A program made the position numbers and the translations under genes. The notes below the pieces were generated by a model, which had not been told where the DNA came from, made no database searches, and saw only the letters and a program-made list of their open reading frames with translations. A stretch of 39,878 bases of DNA from assembly GCA_947630805.1 (NCBI GenBank), contig CANRIV010000015.1, positions 1 to 39,878 on the forward strand, read 5' to 3'. Every line of letters starts with the position of its first letter. The stretch's first letter is position 1. This DNA comes from an uncultured Lachnospiraceae bacterium. Its GTDB lineage: Bacteria; Bacillota; Clostridia; Lachnospirales; Lachnospiraceae. This document shows, in pieces, positions 1 to 9,033 of the stretch.

Positions 1-46
1 TGAATTTAATTTAGCTTAATCCAGCCTTTACTATATTCAGTTTTTA

Positions 47-70
47 AAAGCACCGGCAATGATGCTTTAT
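47..70 (-). terminator. possible weak terminator hairpin
   Basis: An AAAGCA/TGCTTT stem with a loop containing CCGGCAATG lies downstream of the membrane-protein gene ending at 147. Read on the minus strand it is followed by a short T-rich stretch. The stem is short, so this is a weak call. I see nothing else coding-like in positions 1-146. Confidence 0.3.
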
Positions 71-146
71 TTCTTATACACTTTTTTAGATATAAAATAG
101 TCTAAATATTTTTGATTTTTGCTATTGACTATTCATAGTTGGTCTC

Positions 147-545
147 CTAATGATATTTTGCACCCCATATCAGGTATCCTATGATGACTCCCACAAGCAC
201 ACCGATAAGCAAGTGCACAATACGCATAATATCCAGGGGTTTTGACTCCTGTTTATTCCCTGTTATTTTTTTCTGTTTCCGATTAAACAGCACAATATCT
301 ACCATAATGACAATACTTCCCAAAAATGCAATCAGGAATGTAAAGAATGTTACAACCAATATCTGCACGGGTCCGAACAAAGCAATCATGACGGTAATAA
401 AAGATATCAGAGCAGACGGAACGGTTATAGCAATGGCAATTTTTCCTACAGTTCCCGGCGTATATTTCTCATATCCTGTCTGCATCTGAGTGCTGTTTTT
501 ACGCCCTTTGTACATATAATCATAATTCATTGGTTTCTTACTCAT
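147..545 (-). CDS. small integral membrane protein, unknown function
   Basis: This 132-residue protein has a hydrophilic N-terminus of about 30 residues (rich in K, Y and M) followed by three hydrophobic segments at roughly residues 35-58, 62-88 and 107-127. A basic KQKK-type loop separates the last two. I do not recognise the family. The start has an AGGTGA ribosome binding site about five bases upstream, and only 8 bp separate it from the stop of the export-family gene before it, so the two are probably co-transcribed. The topology could suit a small membrane partner or transporter subunit, but no motif supports a specific job. Confidence 0.7.
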   Translation of the reverse strand: MSKKPMNYDYMYKGRKNSTQMQTGYEKYTPGTVGKIAIAITVPSALISFITVMIALFGPVQILVVTFFTFLIAFLGSIVIMVDIVLFNRKQKKITGNKQESKPLDIMRIVHLLIGVLVGVIIGYLIWGAKYH

Positions 546-553
546 TTTTTCAC

Positions 554-1030
554 CTACTGAAACGCATTAAAAGCAGACACTCCAAGTGCGCTGAGCGTCC
601 CCATAATCACGCCTGCCAGAAGTACTCCTCCCATACAGGCAATTACACTTCTTCTGAAATCCATATCCAAAAAACTTGCAGCCAGTGTTCCGGTCCAGGC
701 TCCGGTCCCTGGTAATGGGATTCCTACAAATAAAAGCAGCGCAACATAAAGCCCTCTTCCTGCTTTTTCTTTTAATTTTTCACCTCCGTGTTCCCCTTTT
801 TCAATGCACCAGCTGAAAAATTTTCCGATATATTTTTTATCGGCGCCCCAAAGCAGCACTCTTCTGGCAAAAAAGAAAATGACCGGAACAGGAAGCATAT
901 TTCCGATGACACAGATAACATAGGATTGCACCATAGGAAGTCCCCACGCCGCTGCAACCGGCAGAGCGCCCCTCAATTCAACGATTGGCACCATAGATAT
1001 CAGAAATACCAAAATATATTTTATCAGCAT
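554..1030 (-). CDS. putative small multidrug export family protein (COG2426-like)
   Basis: This 158-residue, very hydrophobic protein carries two hallmarks of the small multi-drug export family (Sm_multidrug_ex, PF06695 type). One is ELRGALPVAAA near residue 18. The other is the PLPGTGAWTGTLAA re-entrant-like motif near residues 105-118. Four or more membrane segments are visible, with a charged cytoplasmic stretch (KGEHGGEKLKEKAGRG) in the middle. The family name comes from sequence annotation and the transported substrate is not established, so drug export should not be assumed. The gene sits between a deacetylase and a small membrane protein on the same strand with short gaps, which fits an operon. 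Confidence 0.75.
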   Translation of the reverse strand: MLIKYILVFLISMVPIVELRGALPVAAAWGLPMVQSYVICVIGNMLPVPVIFFFARRVLLWGADKKYIGKFFSWCIEKGEHGGEKLKEKAGRGLYVALLLFVGIPLPGTGAWTGTLAASFLDMDFRRSVIACMGGVLLAGVIMGTLSALGVSAFNAFQ

Positions 1031-1100
1031 ATGTTTTCCTCTTTTCCAATTTTTTCTTTAACAGTATATCATTGGTACGATTATAAGACAATGCAATAAT

Positions 1101-1844
1101 TTATTTTTTATCTGCACTTTCGTCATTCCGAATAATTTTTATGCTGTCCAGCTGGTCTACGGTAACAAATTCATATCCTTTTTCCTGCAGTTTATCAATA
1201 ATCTTAAACGCCGCCTCTACAGAAGAATTAAAAATATCATGTAGCAATATAATATCTCCCGGTCCGGTGTTTTGAATGACGCGGTTTGCCACAATATCTG
1301 CATTCTGGTCTTTCCAGTCTTCCGGGTCGACACTCCACAATACTATTGACATATCTGTCTCTTTCAATAATCTTTTATCCCAGTCACCATACGGTGGGCG
1401 AATATACTGTGGAAGCACTCCTGTTACGTTGCAGATAGCTTTATTGGTATCCTCTATTTCTTTACAGGCTGTAGGATAATTTGTTTTTGCCAAATCCGTA
1501 TGAGAATATGTGTGATTTCCTATCAGGTGTCCCTCCTGATACATTCTCTGAATCAGTTCTGTATCCAATGAAACTCTTTCTCCTATCAGAAAGAAAGAGG
1601 CTTTTACCCCTCTTTCTTTTAATCCGTCTAACAGTTTTTTCGTATACAGAATACTCGGTCCGTCATCAAAAGTAATCGCCACTTTGGGCTTTTCTGTTTT
1701 TTGCTCTCCCGCAGCAAACGTTACTTCCACAATTTTTTCTACTTTCTGCTTTGATTGGTAAGTTTTCTCATCCAGCTTCATGCAGATGAGAACAGTAAGT
1801 ATGATAAAACTAATGAAAAGAACACAAATTTTTACTATCTTCAA
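1101..1844 (-). CDS. membrane-anchored polysaccharide deacetylase (NodB domain)
   Basis: This protein is 247 residues long. An N-terminal hydrophobic segment (residues 4-22) acts as signal peptide or anchor, and a NodB-type carbohydrate esterase 4 domain follows. Visible motifs are TFDDGP (metal-binding and catalytic Asp, about residue 58), GNHTYSHTD (the metal-ligand H-x3-H), RPPYGD (motif 3) and a late LLHD (motif 5). It should remove acetyl groups from a cell-wall or exopolysaccharide N-acetylhexosamine outside the membrane. It resembles the PdaA/PdaB-like peptidoglycan deacetylases of Firmicutes, but the substrate cannot be read from sequence. The start appears to be TTG with only a weak AAGTGA-type ribosome binding site, chosen because it keeps the signal anchor. 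Confidence 0.88.
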   Translation of the reverse strand: MKIVKICVLFISFIILTVLICMKLDEKTYQSKQKVEKIVEVTFAAGEQKTEKPKVAITFDDGPSILYTKKLLDGLKERGVKASFFLIGERVSLDTELIQRMYQEGHLIGNHTYSHTDLAKTNYPTACKEIEDTNKAICNVTGVLPQYIRPPYGDWDKRLLKETDMSIVLWSVDPEDWKDQNADIVANRVIQNTGPGDIILLHDIFNSSVEAAFKIIDKLQEKGYEFVTVDQLDSIKIIRNDESADKK

Positions 1845-1907
1845 TGTTAATCACTTTATATTTTATTAGTCATTGTATGAATAAAATGTGTTTTCTATTC
1901 AATCCAA

Positions 1908-4001
1908 TTATTTTTTCAGGACTCTCATGGCATTTAAAATTGCCAGCACACATACTCCGACATCGGCAAAAACCGCAGCCCACATTGATGCAATTCCAAA
2001 CGCCGCAAGAAACAGCACTGCTATTTTTACTACAAGCGCAAAAACAATATTTTGTTTTGCTATTTTCAATGTTCGTCTGGATATTTTCATGGCTTTTGCT
2101 ATATTCATCGGATTATCATCCATCAATACCAAATCTGCCGCTTCAATGGCAGCGTCGCTTCCCATAGCACCCATAGCAATTCCCACGTCCGCTCTGGCAA
2201 GGACCGGTGCGTCATTCACACCATCGCCCACAAACGCAAGCGTTCTGCTTGTTTCCAGAAATTTTTCCACATATTCTACTTTATCCTGTGGAAGCAGTTG
2301 TGTGTAAACCTGATCGATTCCTGCTATTTTCGCTACCTTTTGGGCGATTTCTTCTTTGTCTCCGGTAAGCATAACCGTATTTTTCACACCCATATTTTTT
2401 AACTGTTCTATCGTATCTTTTGCGTTTTCTTTTATACTGTCTTCAATGAGTGCATATCCCAGATACTTCCCATCTTCTGCTACATGCACTACGGTAGCCT
2501 CCTTGTTTACTTCATCACAAGATATCTGATATTCCTCCATCAGTTTATCATTTCCTGCCAGAACAGTTTTTCCTTCCAGTTCTGCCCGAATTCCTTTTCC
2601 ATGGATTTCCTCCATTGCAATATTGTTCTGCTGTCCTGCCAATTCTTTATAAGCATCCGGATTTTCCTGTATTAACGCCTGTTTCAAAGACTTTGCAATC
2701 GGATGATCCGAGTATATTTCTGCTATTACTGCTGCTTTCAAAAAATCTTCCCGTGAACTATTTGTATGAATCTCACTGACTTGAAAAACACCTTCTGTAA
2801 TCGTTCCTGTCTTATCAAAAACAACGGTATCGCACCCTGCCATTAATTCAAGATAATTGCTTCCTTTAATTAAAATTCCTCTGGTAGAAGCCGCACCAAT
2901 CCCTGCAAAAAAGCTCAAAGGAACGGATATCACAAGTGCGCACGGACAGGATATTACAAGAAATGTGAGGGCCCTGTATATCCAATCATTCCATGTTCCA
3001 TAAAAATCTCCTATTGATGCGTTCAAAAACATCACACTGACTAATGGTGGAATAATGGCAAGCGCCAATGCCATACCGACAATAATTGGCGTATACACTT
3101 TTGCAAATCTCGTAATAAATTTTTCTGTTTTTGCTTTTTTTTCACCTGCATTTTCTACCAATTCTAAAATTTTTGATACGGTAGAAGCGCCAAATTCTTT
3201 CGTTACCTCTATCTTCAAAACTCCATTTAAACTGATAGTTCCACTTAAAACAGTATCTCTGATTTTCACTTCTCTCGGAAGACTTTCTCCGGTAAGTGAA
3301 GATGTATCCAGACTTCCGTTCCCCTCTAAAATTACACCATCCAGAGGGATTTTTTCGCCGGGCTTTACCAGAATTAAATCTCCTGCATGAACATTTTCCG
3401 GATTGGTCTTTTCTATTGTACCATCTTCTAAAATCAAATTTGCATAATCGGGTCTGATATCCATCAAATCTGTAATAGAGTCTCTGGATTTATCCACTGC
3501 GTAATCCTGAAATAATTCACCGACCATATAGAAGAGCATTACTGCACATGCCTCGGGATATTCTCCGACAAAAAAAGCTCCGAGACTGGCAACCGTCATT
3601 AAAAACTGTTCATCTAATGCCTTCCCTTTCAACAGATTTTTAATTGCATTTAATACAATGTCCCTTGCAGTCACCAGATAAATCAATAAAAATACAATTA
3701 ATTCCACCGTATCGACTGTTGACTCGCCCCACGACTGAAACAGACCCGGAATATGAAAAACAATAAAGGAGATTAGAAATACAACAACTCCCGCAATCGT
3801 TTTCCTGAATTTAATTTCTGCTCCGTCTTCACAGCAGTCACATCCATGGCCATGGTCGTGTGTATGGCAATGTTCGTGCACATGGTCGTGTGTGTGGCAA
3901 TGTTCATGATTATGGTCGTGTTCACTTCCATGGTTATGACTATGTCCATGACTGCAGCACTTTTCGTTCTGCTCTTCTTCATAATTTATTTTTTCACGCA
4001 T
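1908..4001 (-). CDS. heavy-metal P1B-type ATPase (Cd/Zn/Co efflux) with His-rich N-terminus
   Basis: This is a metal-exporting P-type ATPase of 697 residues. The first 60 residues are extremely rich in His, with Asp, Glu and Cys (repeated HxH, HDH and CHTHD units, ending CDCC), and replace the usual CxxC heavy-metal domain. Next come membrane helices, a TGES actuator motif, the ion-selective CPC motif near residue 351, the phosphorylation site DKTGT near 394, the HP locus (SDHPIAKS, about 432) and the hinge GDGVNDAP near 590. CPC plus the flanking residues point to Zn, Cd or Co rather than Cu. The start at 4001 is preferred over one 36 bp upstream because GGAGG lies about nine bases before it and the longer form overlaps the repressor gene. 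It is co-transcribed with the ArsR-family gene. Confidence 0.93.
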   Translation of the reverse strand: MREKINYEEEQNEKCCSHGHSHNHGSEHDHNHEHCHTHDHVHEHCHTHDHGHGCDCCEDGAEIKFRKTIAGVVVFLISFIVFHIPGLFQSWGESTVDTVELIVFLLIYLVTARDIVLNAIKNLLKGKALDEQFLMTVASLGAFFVGEYPEACAVMLFYMVGELFQDYAVDKSRDSITDLMDIRPDYANLILEDGTIEKTNPENVHAGDLILVKPGEKIPLDGVILEGNGSLDTSSLTGESLPREVKIRDTVLSGTISLNGVLKIEVTKEFGASTVSKILELVENAGEKKAKTEKFITRFAKVYTPIIVGMALALAIIPPLVSVMFLNASIGDFYGTWNDWIYRALTFLVISCPCALVISVPLSFFAGIGAASTRGILIKGSNYLELMAGCDTVVFDKTGTITEGVFQVSEIHTNSSREDFLKAAVIAEIYSDHPIAKSLKQALIQENPDAYKELAGQQNNIAMEEIHGKGIRAELEGKTVLAGNDKLMEEYQISCDEVNKEATVVHVAEDGKYLGYALIEDSIKENAKDTIEQLKNMGVKNTVMLTGDKEEIAQKVAKIAGIDQVYTQLLPQDKVEYVEKFLETSRTLAFVGDGVNDAPVLARADVGIAMGAMGSDAAIEAADLVLMDDNPMNIAKAMKISRRTLKIAKQNIVFALVVKIAVLFLAAFGIASMWAAVFADVGVCVLAILNAMRVLKK

Positions 4002-4023
4002 TATATTTTTCCTCCAGACATAT

Positions 4024-4380
4024 TTATTCCATGACATGTTCCAGTCCCTGACTTAAAATAGACTGTATATGCTCATCGTCCAATGAATAATAAATTGTTT
4101 TTCCCTCTTTGCGATATTTGACAAGTCTCATCTGCTTTAAAATTCTAAGCTGATGCGATACTGCCGACTGGGTTAATCCCAGACTCTGCCAAATGTCACA
4201 CACGCACAATTCTCCGTCCGCAAGCGCATATAAAATTTTAATTCTCGTAGAATCTGCAAAAATTTTAAAAAATTCCGCCAGGTCACAAAGCGTTCCTTCT
4301 TCCGGCATTTTTAATTTCATTTTTTCCAATACATCTTTATTATGATGCTCTGTTTCGCATTTCTGTAATTTTTCCTCCAT
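4024..4380 (-). CDS. ArsR/SmtB-family metal-responsive repressor (CadC/ZiaR-like)
   Basis: This 118-residue winged-helix repressor carries the CadC metal motif ELCVCD in the recognition-helix region (the alpha-3N site). It also has a C-terminal helix with D, H, H and E spaced as DDEHIQ...LEH, which fits the alpha-5 zinc site of SmtB/CzrA. The N-terminal CETEHHN stretch could add ligands. The helix-turn-helix is visible as TQSAVSHQLRILKQMRLV. The gene precedes the metal ATPase by 22 bp, and a perfect palindrome lies between its -10 box and start. The likely role is to repress its own operon until Zn, Cd or Pb binds. Confidence 0.93.
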   Translation of the reverse strand: MEEKLQKCETEHHNKDVLEKMKLKMPEEGTLCDLAEFFKIFADSTRIKILYALADGELCVCDIWQSLGLTQSAVSHQLRILKQMRLVKYRKEGKTIYYSLDDEHIQSILSQGLEHVME

Positions 4381-4400
4381 CCAATCTCCCTCTCTTAGTT

Positions 4401-4430
4401 ATAATATATGAACTATTGTTCATATATTAT
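4401..4430. promoter_or_regulatory. candidate ArsR-family operator
   Basis: A perfect 13-bp inverted repeat with arms ATAATATATGAAC and GTTCATATATTAT is separated by TATT. It lies just downstream of the -10 box of the repressor/ATPase operon, a position where a bound repressor would block transcription. TGAAC/GTTCA-type cores are typical of SmtB/ArsR operators. Confidence 0.75.
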
Positions 4431-4457
4431 ATTAATATGTTATTGTTTTCATGTCAA
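4429..4457 (-). promoter_or_regulatory. promoter of the metal-efflux operon
   Basis: On the minus strand, -35 TTGACA (4452-4457) and -10 TAATAT (4429-4434) are spaced by 17 bp. The -10 box abuts the operator palindrome. Confidence 0.7.
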
Positions 4458-4472
4458 CCCTTTATTTTTTCA

Positions 4473-4519
4473 CAAAAAAAGAATGTTCCACAAGATTGCA
4501 AGCAACCCGGAAACATTCT
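4473..4519 (-). terminator. terminator of clpB
   Basis: The arms AAAGAATGTTCC and GGAAACATTCTTT form an imperfect stem around a loop of about 20 bases, with A and T tracts on both sides. It sits just downstream of the clpB stop and before the efflux-operon promoter. Confidence 0.6.
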
Positions 4520-4535
4520 TTTTTATATTTTTCTT

Positions 4536-7115
4536 TTACTCTCTGACAATTAATTTATCCTGCTGAACATCAAACATAATTGTATCTCCCATGCTGACTT
4601 TACCTTCCAGAATTACACGGGCAGCCAGCGTTTCCACATTTTTCTGCAGATAACGTTTCAAAGGTCTGGCACCATATACCGGATCATACCCGTTTTCAGC
4701 CACATATTTTTTTGCGGCATCCGTCATGGCAATTTTTAAATCTCTGTCGGCAAGCCGCTGATTCAGATTTGCTATAATCAATTCTACGATACCGCGAATA
4801 TTTTCTCTGGTAAGTGGTTTAAACATTACAATTTCATCCAGTCTGTTTAAAAATTCCGGCCTGAAATGATTTCTCAAATCATCCATTACCATTTTCTGGT
4901 TTTCCTCCCGGATATTTCCTTTCTCATCAATTCCTTCCAGAAGATATGAGGAGCCGATATTGGAAGTCATAATTAAAATTGTATTTTTAAAATCTATTGT
5001 TCTTCCCTGAGAGTCTGTAATTCTTCCATCATCAAGTACCTGTAACAACACATTAAATACATCCGGATGGGCCTTTTCCACTTCGTCAAACAAAACAACG
5101 GCATACGGTTTGCGGCGCACTGCTTCTGTTAATTGTCCGCCCTCGTCATATCCTACATATCCCGGAGGCGCTCCAATCAGTCTTGAGACGCTGTACTTTT
5201 CCATATATTCACTCATATCGATTCGAATAATATTACTCTCATCATCAAATAAACTTTCTGCCAGAGCTTTTGCCAGTTCTGTTTTTCCAACTCCTGTCGG
5301 ACCAAGAAACAGAAACGATCCAATCGGTTTTCCGGGATCCTTAATTCCGGCTTTTGAACGGATAATGGATTCCGTAATTTTAGTGACGGCCTCATCCTGT
5401 CCAATAACTCTCTTATGCAGCTGTTCGTCAAGATGCAGTGTCTTATTTTTTTCAGTCTCAGTCAGTTTGGCAACCGGGATTCCGGTCCAGCGGGAAATAA
5501 TTCTTGCAATTTCCTCATCTGTTACACTTTCTCTGACAAGAGACAGGTCTTTCTCTTTCACTTTGCTTTCTTCTGCCGTCAGCTGTTTCTGCAATTCCGG
5601 CAAAGTACCATATTGAAGTTCTGCGGCCTTCTCCAAATTATATTCTCCCTGCGCTTTTTCAATTTCCTTTTTCACAGCCTCCACTTTTTCTCTTAATTCC
5701 TGCAGCCTGTTGACAGAGTTTTTCTCATTCTCCCACTGTGCCGTTCTATTATTCAGTTCGTCTCTGCTCTCTGCCAGTTCCTTCTGAAGTTCAGCGAGCC
5801 TTTCCTTGCTCAGGTTATCATTTTCCTTCTTTAATGCAGCTTCCTCAATTTCCATCTGCATTACTTTTCTGCGCAATTCATCCAATTCTGTCGGCATGGA
5901 ATCCATTTCTGTCTTAATCAGCGCACACGCCTCATCCACTAAATCAATCGCTTTATCCGGCAGAAAACGGTCTGTAATATAACGATCAGACAATGTCGCA
6001 GCACTTACAAGCGCACCATCCTGAATTTTCACTCCATGAAATACTTCATATCGCTCTTTCAGCCCGCGTAATATGGAAATCGTATCCTCCACAGTAGGCT
6101 CCTGGACCATAACAGGTTGAAATCTTCTTTCTAACGCCTTATCTTTCTCAATATACTGTCTATATTCATCAAGTGTCGTAGCGCCTATACAGTGTAATTC
6201 ACCCCTTGCGAGCATTGGCTTCAGCATATTTCCTGCGTCCATGGCGCCATCTGTCTTTCCGGCACCTACGATGGTATGCAGTTCGTCAATGAATAAAATA
6301 ATCTGTCCTTCGCTTTTTTTCACATCTTCCAGAACAGCTTTCAGCCGTTCCTCAAACTCGCCTCTGTACTTAGCTCCGGCAACTAAGGCGCCCAAATCCA
6401 GAGAAAAGATTTTTTTGTTTTTTAGTCCTTCCGGCACATCTCCCTTTACAATTCTCTGTGCCAGTCCCTCTACTGCTGCTGTTTTTCCTACACCGGGCTC
6501 TCCAATTAAGACCGGGTTATTTTTTGTCTTTCTGGACAGAATACGAATGACGTTACGAATTTCAGCGTCTCTGCCGATGACCGGGTCTAATTTTTGATTT
6601 TTTGCACGTTCTACCAAATCCTGACTATATTTTGACAGTGCATCATAAGTATCTTCCGGATTATCGGAGGTTACTCTCACATTTCCCCGCACTTCTTCCA
6701 ACACACTTAAAAACTTATTCTTTGTAATTCCAAATTCCCGGAAAAGTTCTTTTACTTCCCGGTTAGGCTTCTCCATTAACAGTAAGAACAAGTGCTCTAC
6801 CGATACGTATTCATCCCCCATGCGCTTTGCTTCATCCTCAGCATGAATCAACACATTGTTCAATGCCTGGCTCATATACATATTGCCGCCCTGAACTTTA
6901 GCCTTTTTATTGATATAGTCTTCCACTCTGTCTCGGAAATGTTCCGGCTGAATTTCCATTTTTTCAATCAGTTTCAAAATCAGGCTGTCTTCCAGCTGAA
7001 TCAGCGCATAAATTAAATGCTCCTGATCAATTTCCTGATTTCCATAATCGCTGGCAATTTTTTCGCAATTTTGAATTGCCTGTATGGATTTCTGGGTAAA
7101 CTTACCAATATTCAT
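4536..7115 (-). CDS. clpB: ATP-dependent disaggregase ClpB
   Basis: This 859-residue Hsp100 disaggregase works with DnaK to extract proteins from aggregates in the cytosol. The order is N-terminal Clp repeat domain (1-145), AAA-1 with Walker A GEPGVGKT near 203 and Walker B FIDELH, a long coiled-coil M domain (about 400-525, rich in E, K and L), AAA-2 with GPTGVGKT near 603, and the C-terminal D2-small domain. The M domain and full length separate it from ClpA and ClpC. The start is 7115 because AGGAGGTG lies five bases upstream. A longer reading from 7133 would place the ribosome binding site inside the coding region. It is monocistronic, with its own promoter and terminator. Confidence 0.97.
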   Translation of the reverse strand: MNIGKFTQKSIQAIQNCEKIASDYGNQEIDQEHLIYALIQLEDSLILKLIEKMEIQPEHFRDRVEDYINKKAKVQGGNMYMSQALNNVLIHAEDEAKRMGDEYVSVEHLFLLLMEKPNREVKELFREFGITKNKFLSVLEEVRGNVRVTSDNPEDTYDALSKYSQDLVERAKNQKLDPVIGRDAEIRNVIRILSRKTKNNPVLIGEPGVGKTAAVEGLAQRIVKGDVPEGLKNKKIFSLDLGALVAGAKYRGEFEERLKAVLEDVKKSEGQIILFIDELHTIVGAGKTDGAMDAGNMLKPMLARGELHCIGATTLDEYRQYIEKDKALERRFQPVMVQEPTVEDTISILRGLKERYEVFHGVKIQDGALVSAATLSDRYITDRFLPDKAIDLVDEACALIKTEMDSMPTELDELRRKVMQMEIEEAALKKENDNLSKERLAELQKELAESRDELNNRTAQWENEKNSVNRLQELREKVEAVKKEIEKAQGEYNLEKAAELQYGTLPELQKQLTAEESKVKEKDLSLVRESVTDEEIARIISRWTGIPVAKLTETEKNKTLHLDEQLHKRVIGQDEAVTKITESIIRSKAGIKDPGKPIGSFLFLGPTGVGKTELAKALAESLFDDESNIIRIDMSEYMEKYSVSRLIGAPPGYVGYDEGGQLTEAVRRKPYAVVLFDEVEKAHPDVFNVLLQVLDDGRITDSQGRTIDFKNTILIMTSNIGSSYLLEGIDEKGNIREENQKMVMDDLRNHFRPEFLNRLDEIVMFKPLTRENIRGIVELIIANLNQRLADRDLKIAMTDAAKKYVAENGYDPVYGARPLKRYLQKNVETLAARVILEGKVSMGDTIMFDVQQDKLIVRE

Positions 7116-7164
7116 ATGCCCACCTCCTAACATTTTCCTATTATCTTTATTTTACACTTAATTT

Positions 7165-7193
7165 TAATAAATCTTTAGATATTAAATTAACAA
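7165..7193 (-). promoter_or_regulatory. candidate clpB promoter
   Basis: On the minus strand, TTGTTA (7188-7193) and TTATTA (7165-7170) are spaced by 17 bp. No CIRCE palindrome and no CtsR heptad repeat is visible around it. Confidence 0.45.
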
Positions 7194-7220
7194 TTTGTTA
7201 CTTTTTTATTTCAAACCACA

Positions 7221-7246
7221 AAAAATACACCCAAATATCATTTGGA
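7221..7246 (-). terminator. terminator of the glmM-mntP operon
   Basis: On the minus strand, CCAAAT and ATTTGG form a stem around GAT, followed by a T-run (TATTTTTTG). It is AU-rich but well placed, about 95 bp after the mntP stop. A separate 16-bp perfect palindrome, ATGATTTATAAATCAT, lies at 7262-7277 between it and the gene. Confidence 0.45.
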
Positions 7247-7340
7247 TCATTCACTGTGGACATGATTTATAAATCATACAACCATTCCGGCCTGATTTTC
7301 CTATGACATTTCAGGTGTCTTTTATGTTTCTATTTTCCCT

Positions 7341-7916
7341 TTACAAATAATGTTCCAGCAGCACTTTCACTCCGATAAAAATCAGAATCACGCCTCCTAA
7401 AATTTCTGCTTTGGATTTCCATTTTGTTCCAAAAGCACTGCCAATCAATACTCCCATAAACGATATTACGAAAGTAGTAATTCCTATAATCAGCACATCT
7501 TCCAGAATCGGAAGTTGCAATTTGTTTCCCATGGTACCGAAACTCACGCCTACTGCCAGAGCATCAATACTGGTGGCTACTGCTAACAGTGTAAGTTCTT
7601 TAAAATTTACAACAGATGTATAACATTCATCCACTTTCTCTTTGTTTTTCACGGATTCCAGAATCATATTTCCCCCGATTGCCGCCAAAAGAAAGAAAGC
7701 TATCCAATGACTGTAACGGTTAATATAACTTAAAAATTTAACGCTTAACAGATATCCGGCAAGTGGCATAAGTGCCTGGAACATTCCAAAGAAAAAAGCA
7801 ATCAGAGCACCCTTTTTCAGTTCTGCCGTACTCATGCGAAGTCCTTTACAGATAGATACTGCAAAAGCATCCATAGAAAGTCCTACTCCTATAAAAAATA
7901 TGTCTATTAATCCCAT
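7341..7916 (-). CDS. mntP: manganese efflux pump MntP
   Basis: This 191-residue, six-helix inner-membrane protein of the MntP (formerly YebN/DUF204) family exports Mn2+. The two-fold repeat signature is clear: SMDAFAVSICKG near residue 14 and SIDALAVGVSFG in the second half. Both carry the conserved membrane Asp used for Mn binding. The start at 7916 has AGAGGA about eight bases upstream and gives the usual family length. A TTG start at 7988 would add 24 lysine-rich residues and overlap hisC. No yybP-ykoY manganese riboswitch is visible; the gene is last in an operon after hisC, so it is probably co-expressed with cell-envelope genes. Confidence 0.92.
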   Translation of the reverse strand: MGLIDIFFIGVGLSMDAFAVSICKGLRMSTAELKKGALIAFFFGMFQALMPLAGYLLSVKFLSYINRYSHWIAFFLLAAIGGNMILESVKNKEKVDECYTSVVNFKELTLLAVATSIDALAVGVSFGTMGNKLQLPILEDVLIIGITTFVISFMGVLIGSAFGTKWKSKAEILGGVILIFIGVKVLLEHYL

Positions 7917-7971
7917 ATTTGTTATCCTCTTGCCTTCTGATACCGTTTTCTCGTTTTTATTTTTTATACTT

Positions 7972-9033
7972 TTATCCTTTTTGTACAATTTCCTTTAGCG
8001 CGCTGTACAAAACATTCATCTCTTCTTCTGTGCCAATCGTTATTCTCAGATAATTATCAATTCTTGGTTTTTTAAAATATCTCACATAAATATTTTTCTT
8101 CTTCAATTCCTCAAATATTTTTTCTGCCGGAATTTCTCTGTGACGGGCAAAAATAAAATTAGCCTTGGAATCTCCAAATAAAAATCCCAGTTCTCTCAGT
8201 TTTTGCTTTGCATGTTCTCTTGTAACAACAATCTTTTCTACAATCTCTTTAAAGTACGCATCATCTTTAATTGCTGCCACTCCCGCATAAATAGAAGGCA
8301 TATCCATAGTATACGAATTATAAGAAAATTTCACTGCCTTCAATGCTGCAATTAATTTTTCGCTCCCGAGAGCATACCCGATTCTCATTCCCGCCATCGC
8401 CCTGGACTTGGAAAATGTTCTGACTACCAGAAGATTTTCATATGTTTCTATCAGACTGAGCGCTGACTTTCCGCCAAAGTCAATATAAGCTTCATCTATT
8501 ATAACAACAACATCACTATTATGTTTTACAATGGCCTCAATTTCTTCTAACGGCATTTCCAATGCAGTCGGAGCATTTGGATTTGGAAATACAATTCCTC
8601 CGTTTTCTGTATAATAATCTTCCTTTATAATCTTAAAATCACAATCTAGCGGTACCGTGCGATATGGAATATGGAATAATTCGGCCCACACATCATAAAA
8701 TGAATACGTGATATCCGGAAATAAAATAGGCTTTTTAGAATTAAAATAAGTGAGAAACGCCATTCCCAGCACATCATCGGAGCCCACTCCCACAAAAACC
8801 TGTTCCGTTCGCAAATTATAATATTTTACAATCGCTTCTACTAAAAGACCTGCATTCGGATCCGGATAAAGACGGAGTCTGTCAGAATCCATCTGTCGGA
8901 TTGCCTCTGAAACTTTTGGAGAAGGGGGATATGGGCATTCATTTGTATTCAGCTTTATTATATTGGAAATTTTAGGCTGTTCCCCCGGTGTATAAGGAAT
9001 AACCTGCCTAATATTTTTTTCCCAGAGATTCAT
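7972..9033 (-). CDS. hisC: histidinol-phosphate aminotransferase-like PLP enzyme (HisC)
   Basis: This 353-residue fold-type I PLP aminotransferase would convert imidazole-acetol phosphate to histidinol phosphate with glutamate. Recognisable features are LNTNECPYPPSP near the N-terminus (substrate loop), NPNAPTALEM, the DEAYIDF aspartate motif and the PLP-lysine segment TFSKSRAMAGMRIGYA. Length and motifs fit HisC closely, but no other his gene is nearby. A broader role with aromatic amino acids, or a related aminotransferase, is possible. The start is 9033 because AGGAGG lies five bases upstream; earlier codons overlap the vanZ-like gene. Its 5' end overlaps that gene by 26 bp, indicating translational coupling. 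Confidence 0.88.
   Translation of the reverse strand: MNLWEKNIRQVIPYTPGEQPKISNIIKLNTNECPYPPSPKVSEAIRQMDSDRLRLYPDPNAGLLVEAIVKYYNLRTEQVFVGVGSDDVLGMAFLTYFNSKKPILFPDITYSFYDVWAELFHIPYRTVPLDCDFKIIKEDYYTENGGIVFPNPNAPTALEMPLEEIEAIVKHNSDVVVIIDEAYIDFGGKSALSLIETYENLLVVRTFSKSRAMAGMRIGYALGSEKLIAALKAVKFSYNSYTMDMPSIYAGVAAIKDDAYFKEIVEKIVVTREHAKQKLRELGFLFGDSKANFIFARHREIPAEKIFEELKKKNIYVRYFKKPRIDNYLRITIGTEEEMNVLYSALKEIVQKG

Noticed and set aside
5110-5616. 168-residue plus-strand open frame inside clpB
   Set aside because: It is fully antisense to conserved AAA-2 coding sequence, has no promoter or ribosome binding site, and is Ser/Pro-rich low-quality sequence.
7262-7277. ATGATTTATAAATCAT palindrome as an operator
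   Set aside because: It is perfect but very AT-rich and lies downstream of mntP, far from any start; chance or a minor terminator element is as likely.
7917-7988. Manganese riboswitch or longer MntP N-terminus
   Set aside because: The stretch overlaps the end of hisC and shows no yybP-ykoY-like fold; the start at 7916 has its own ribosome binding site.
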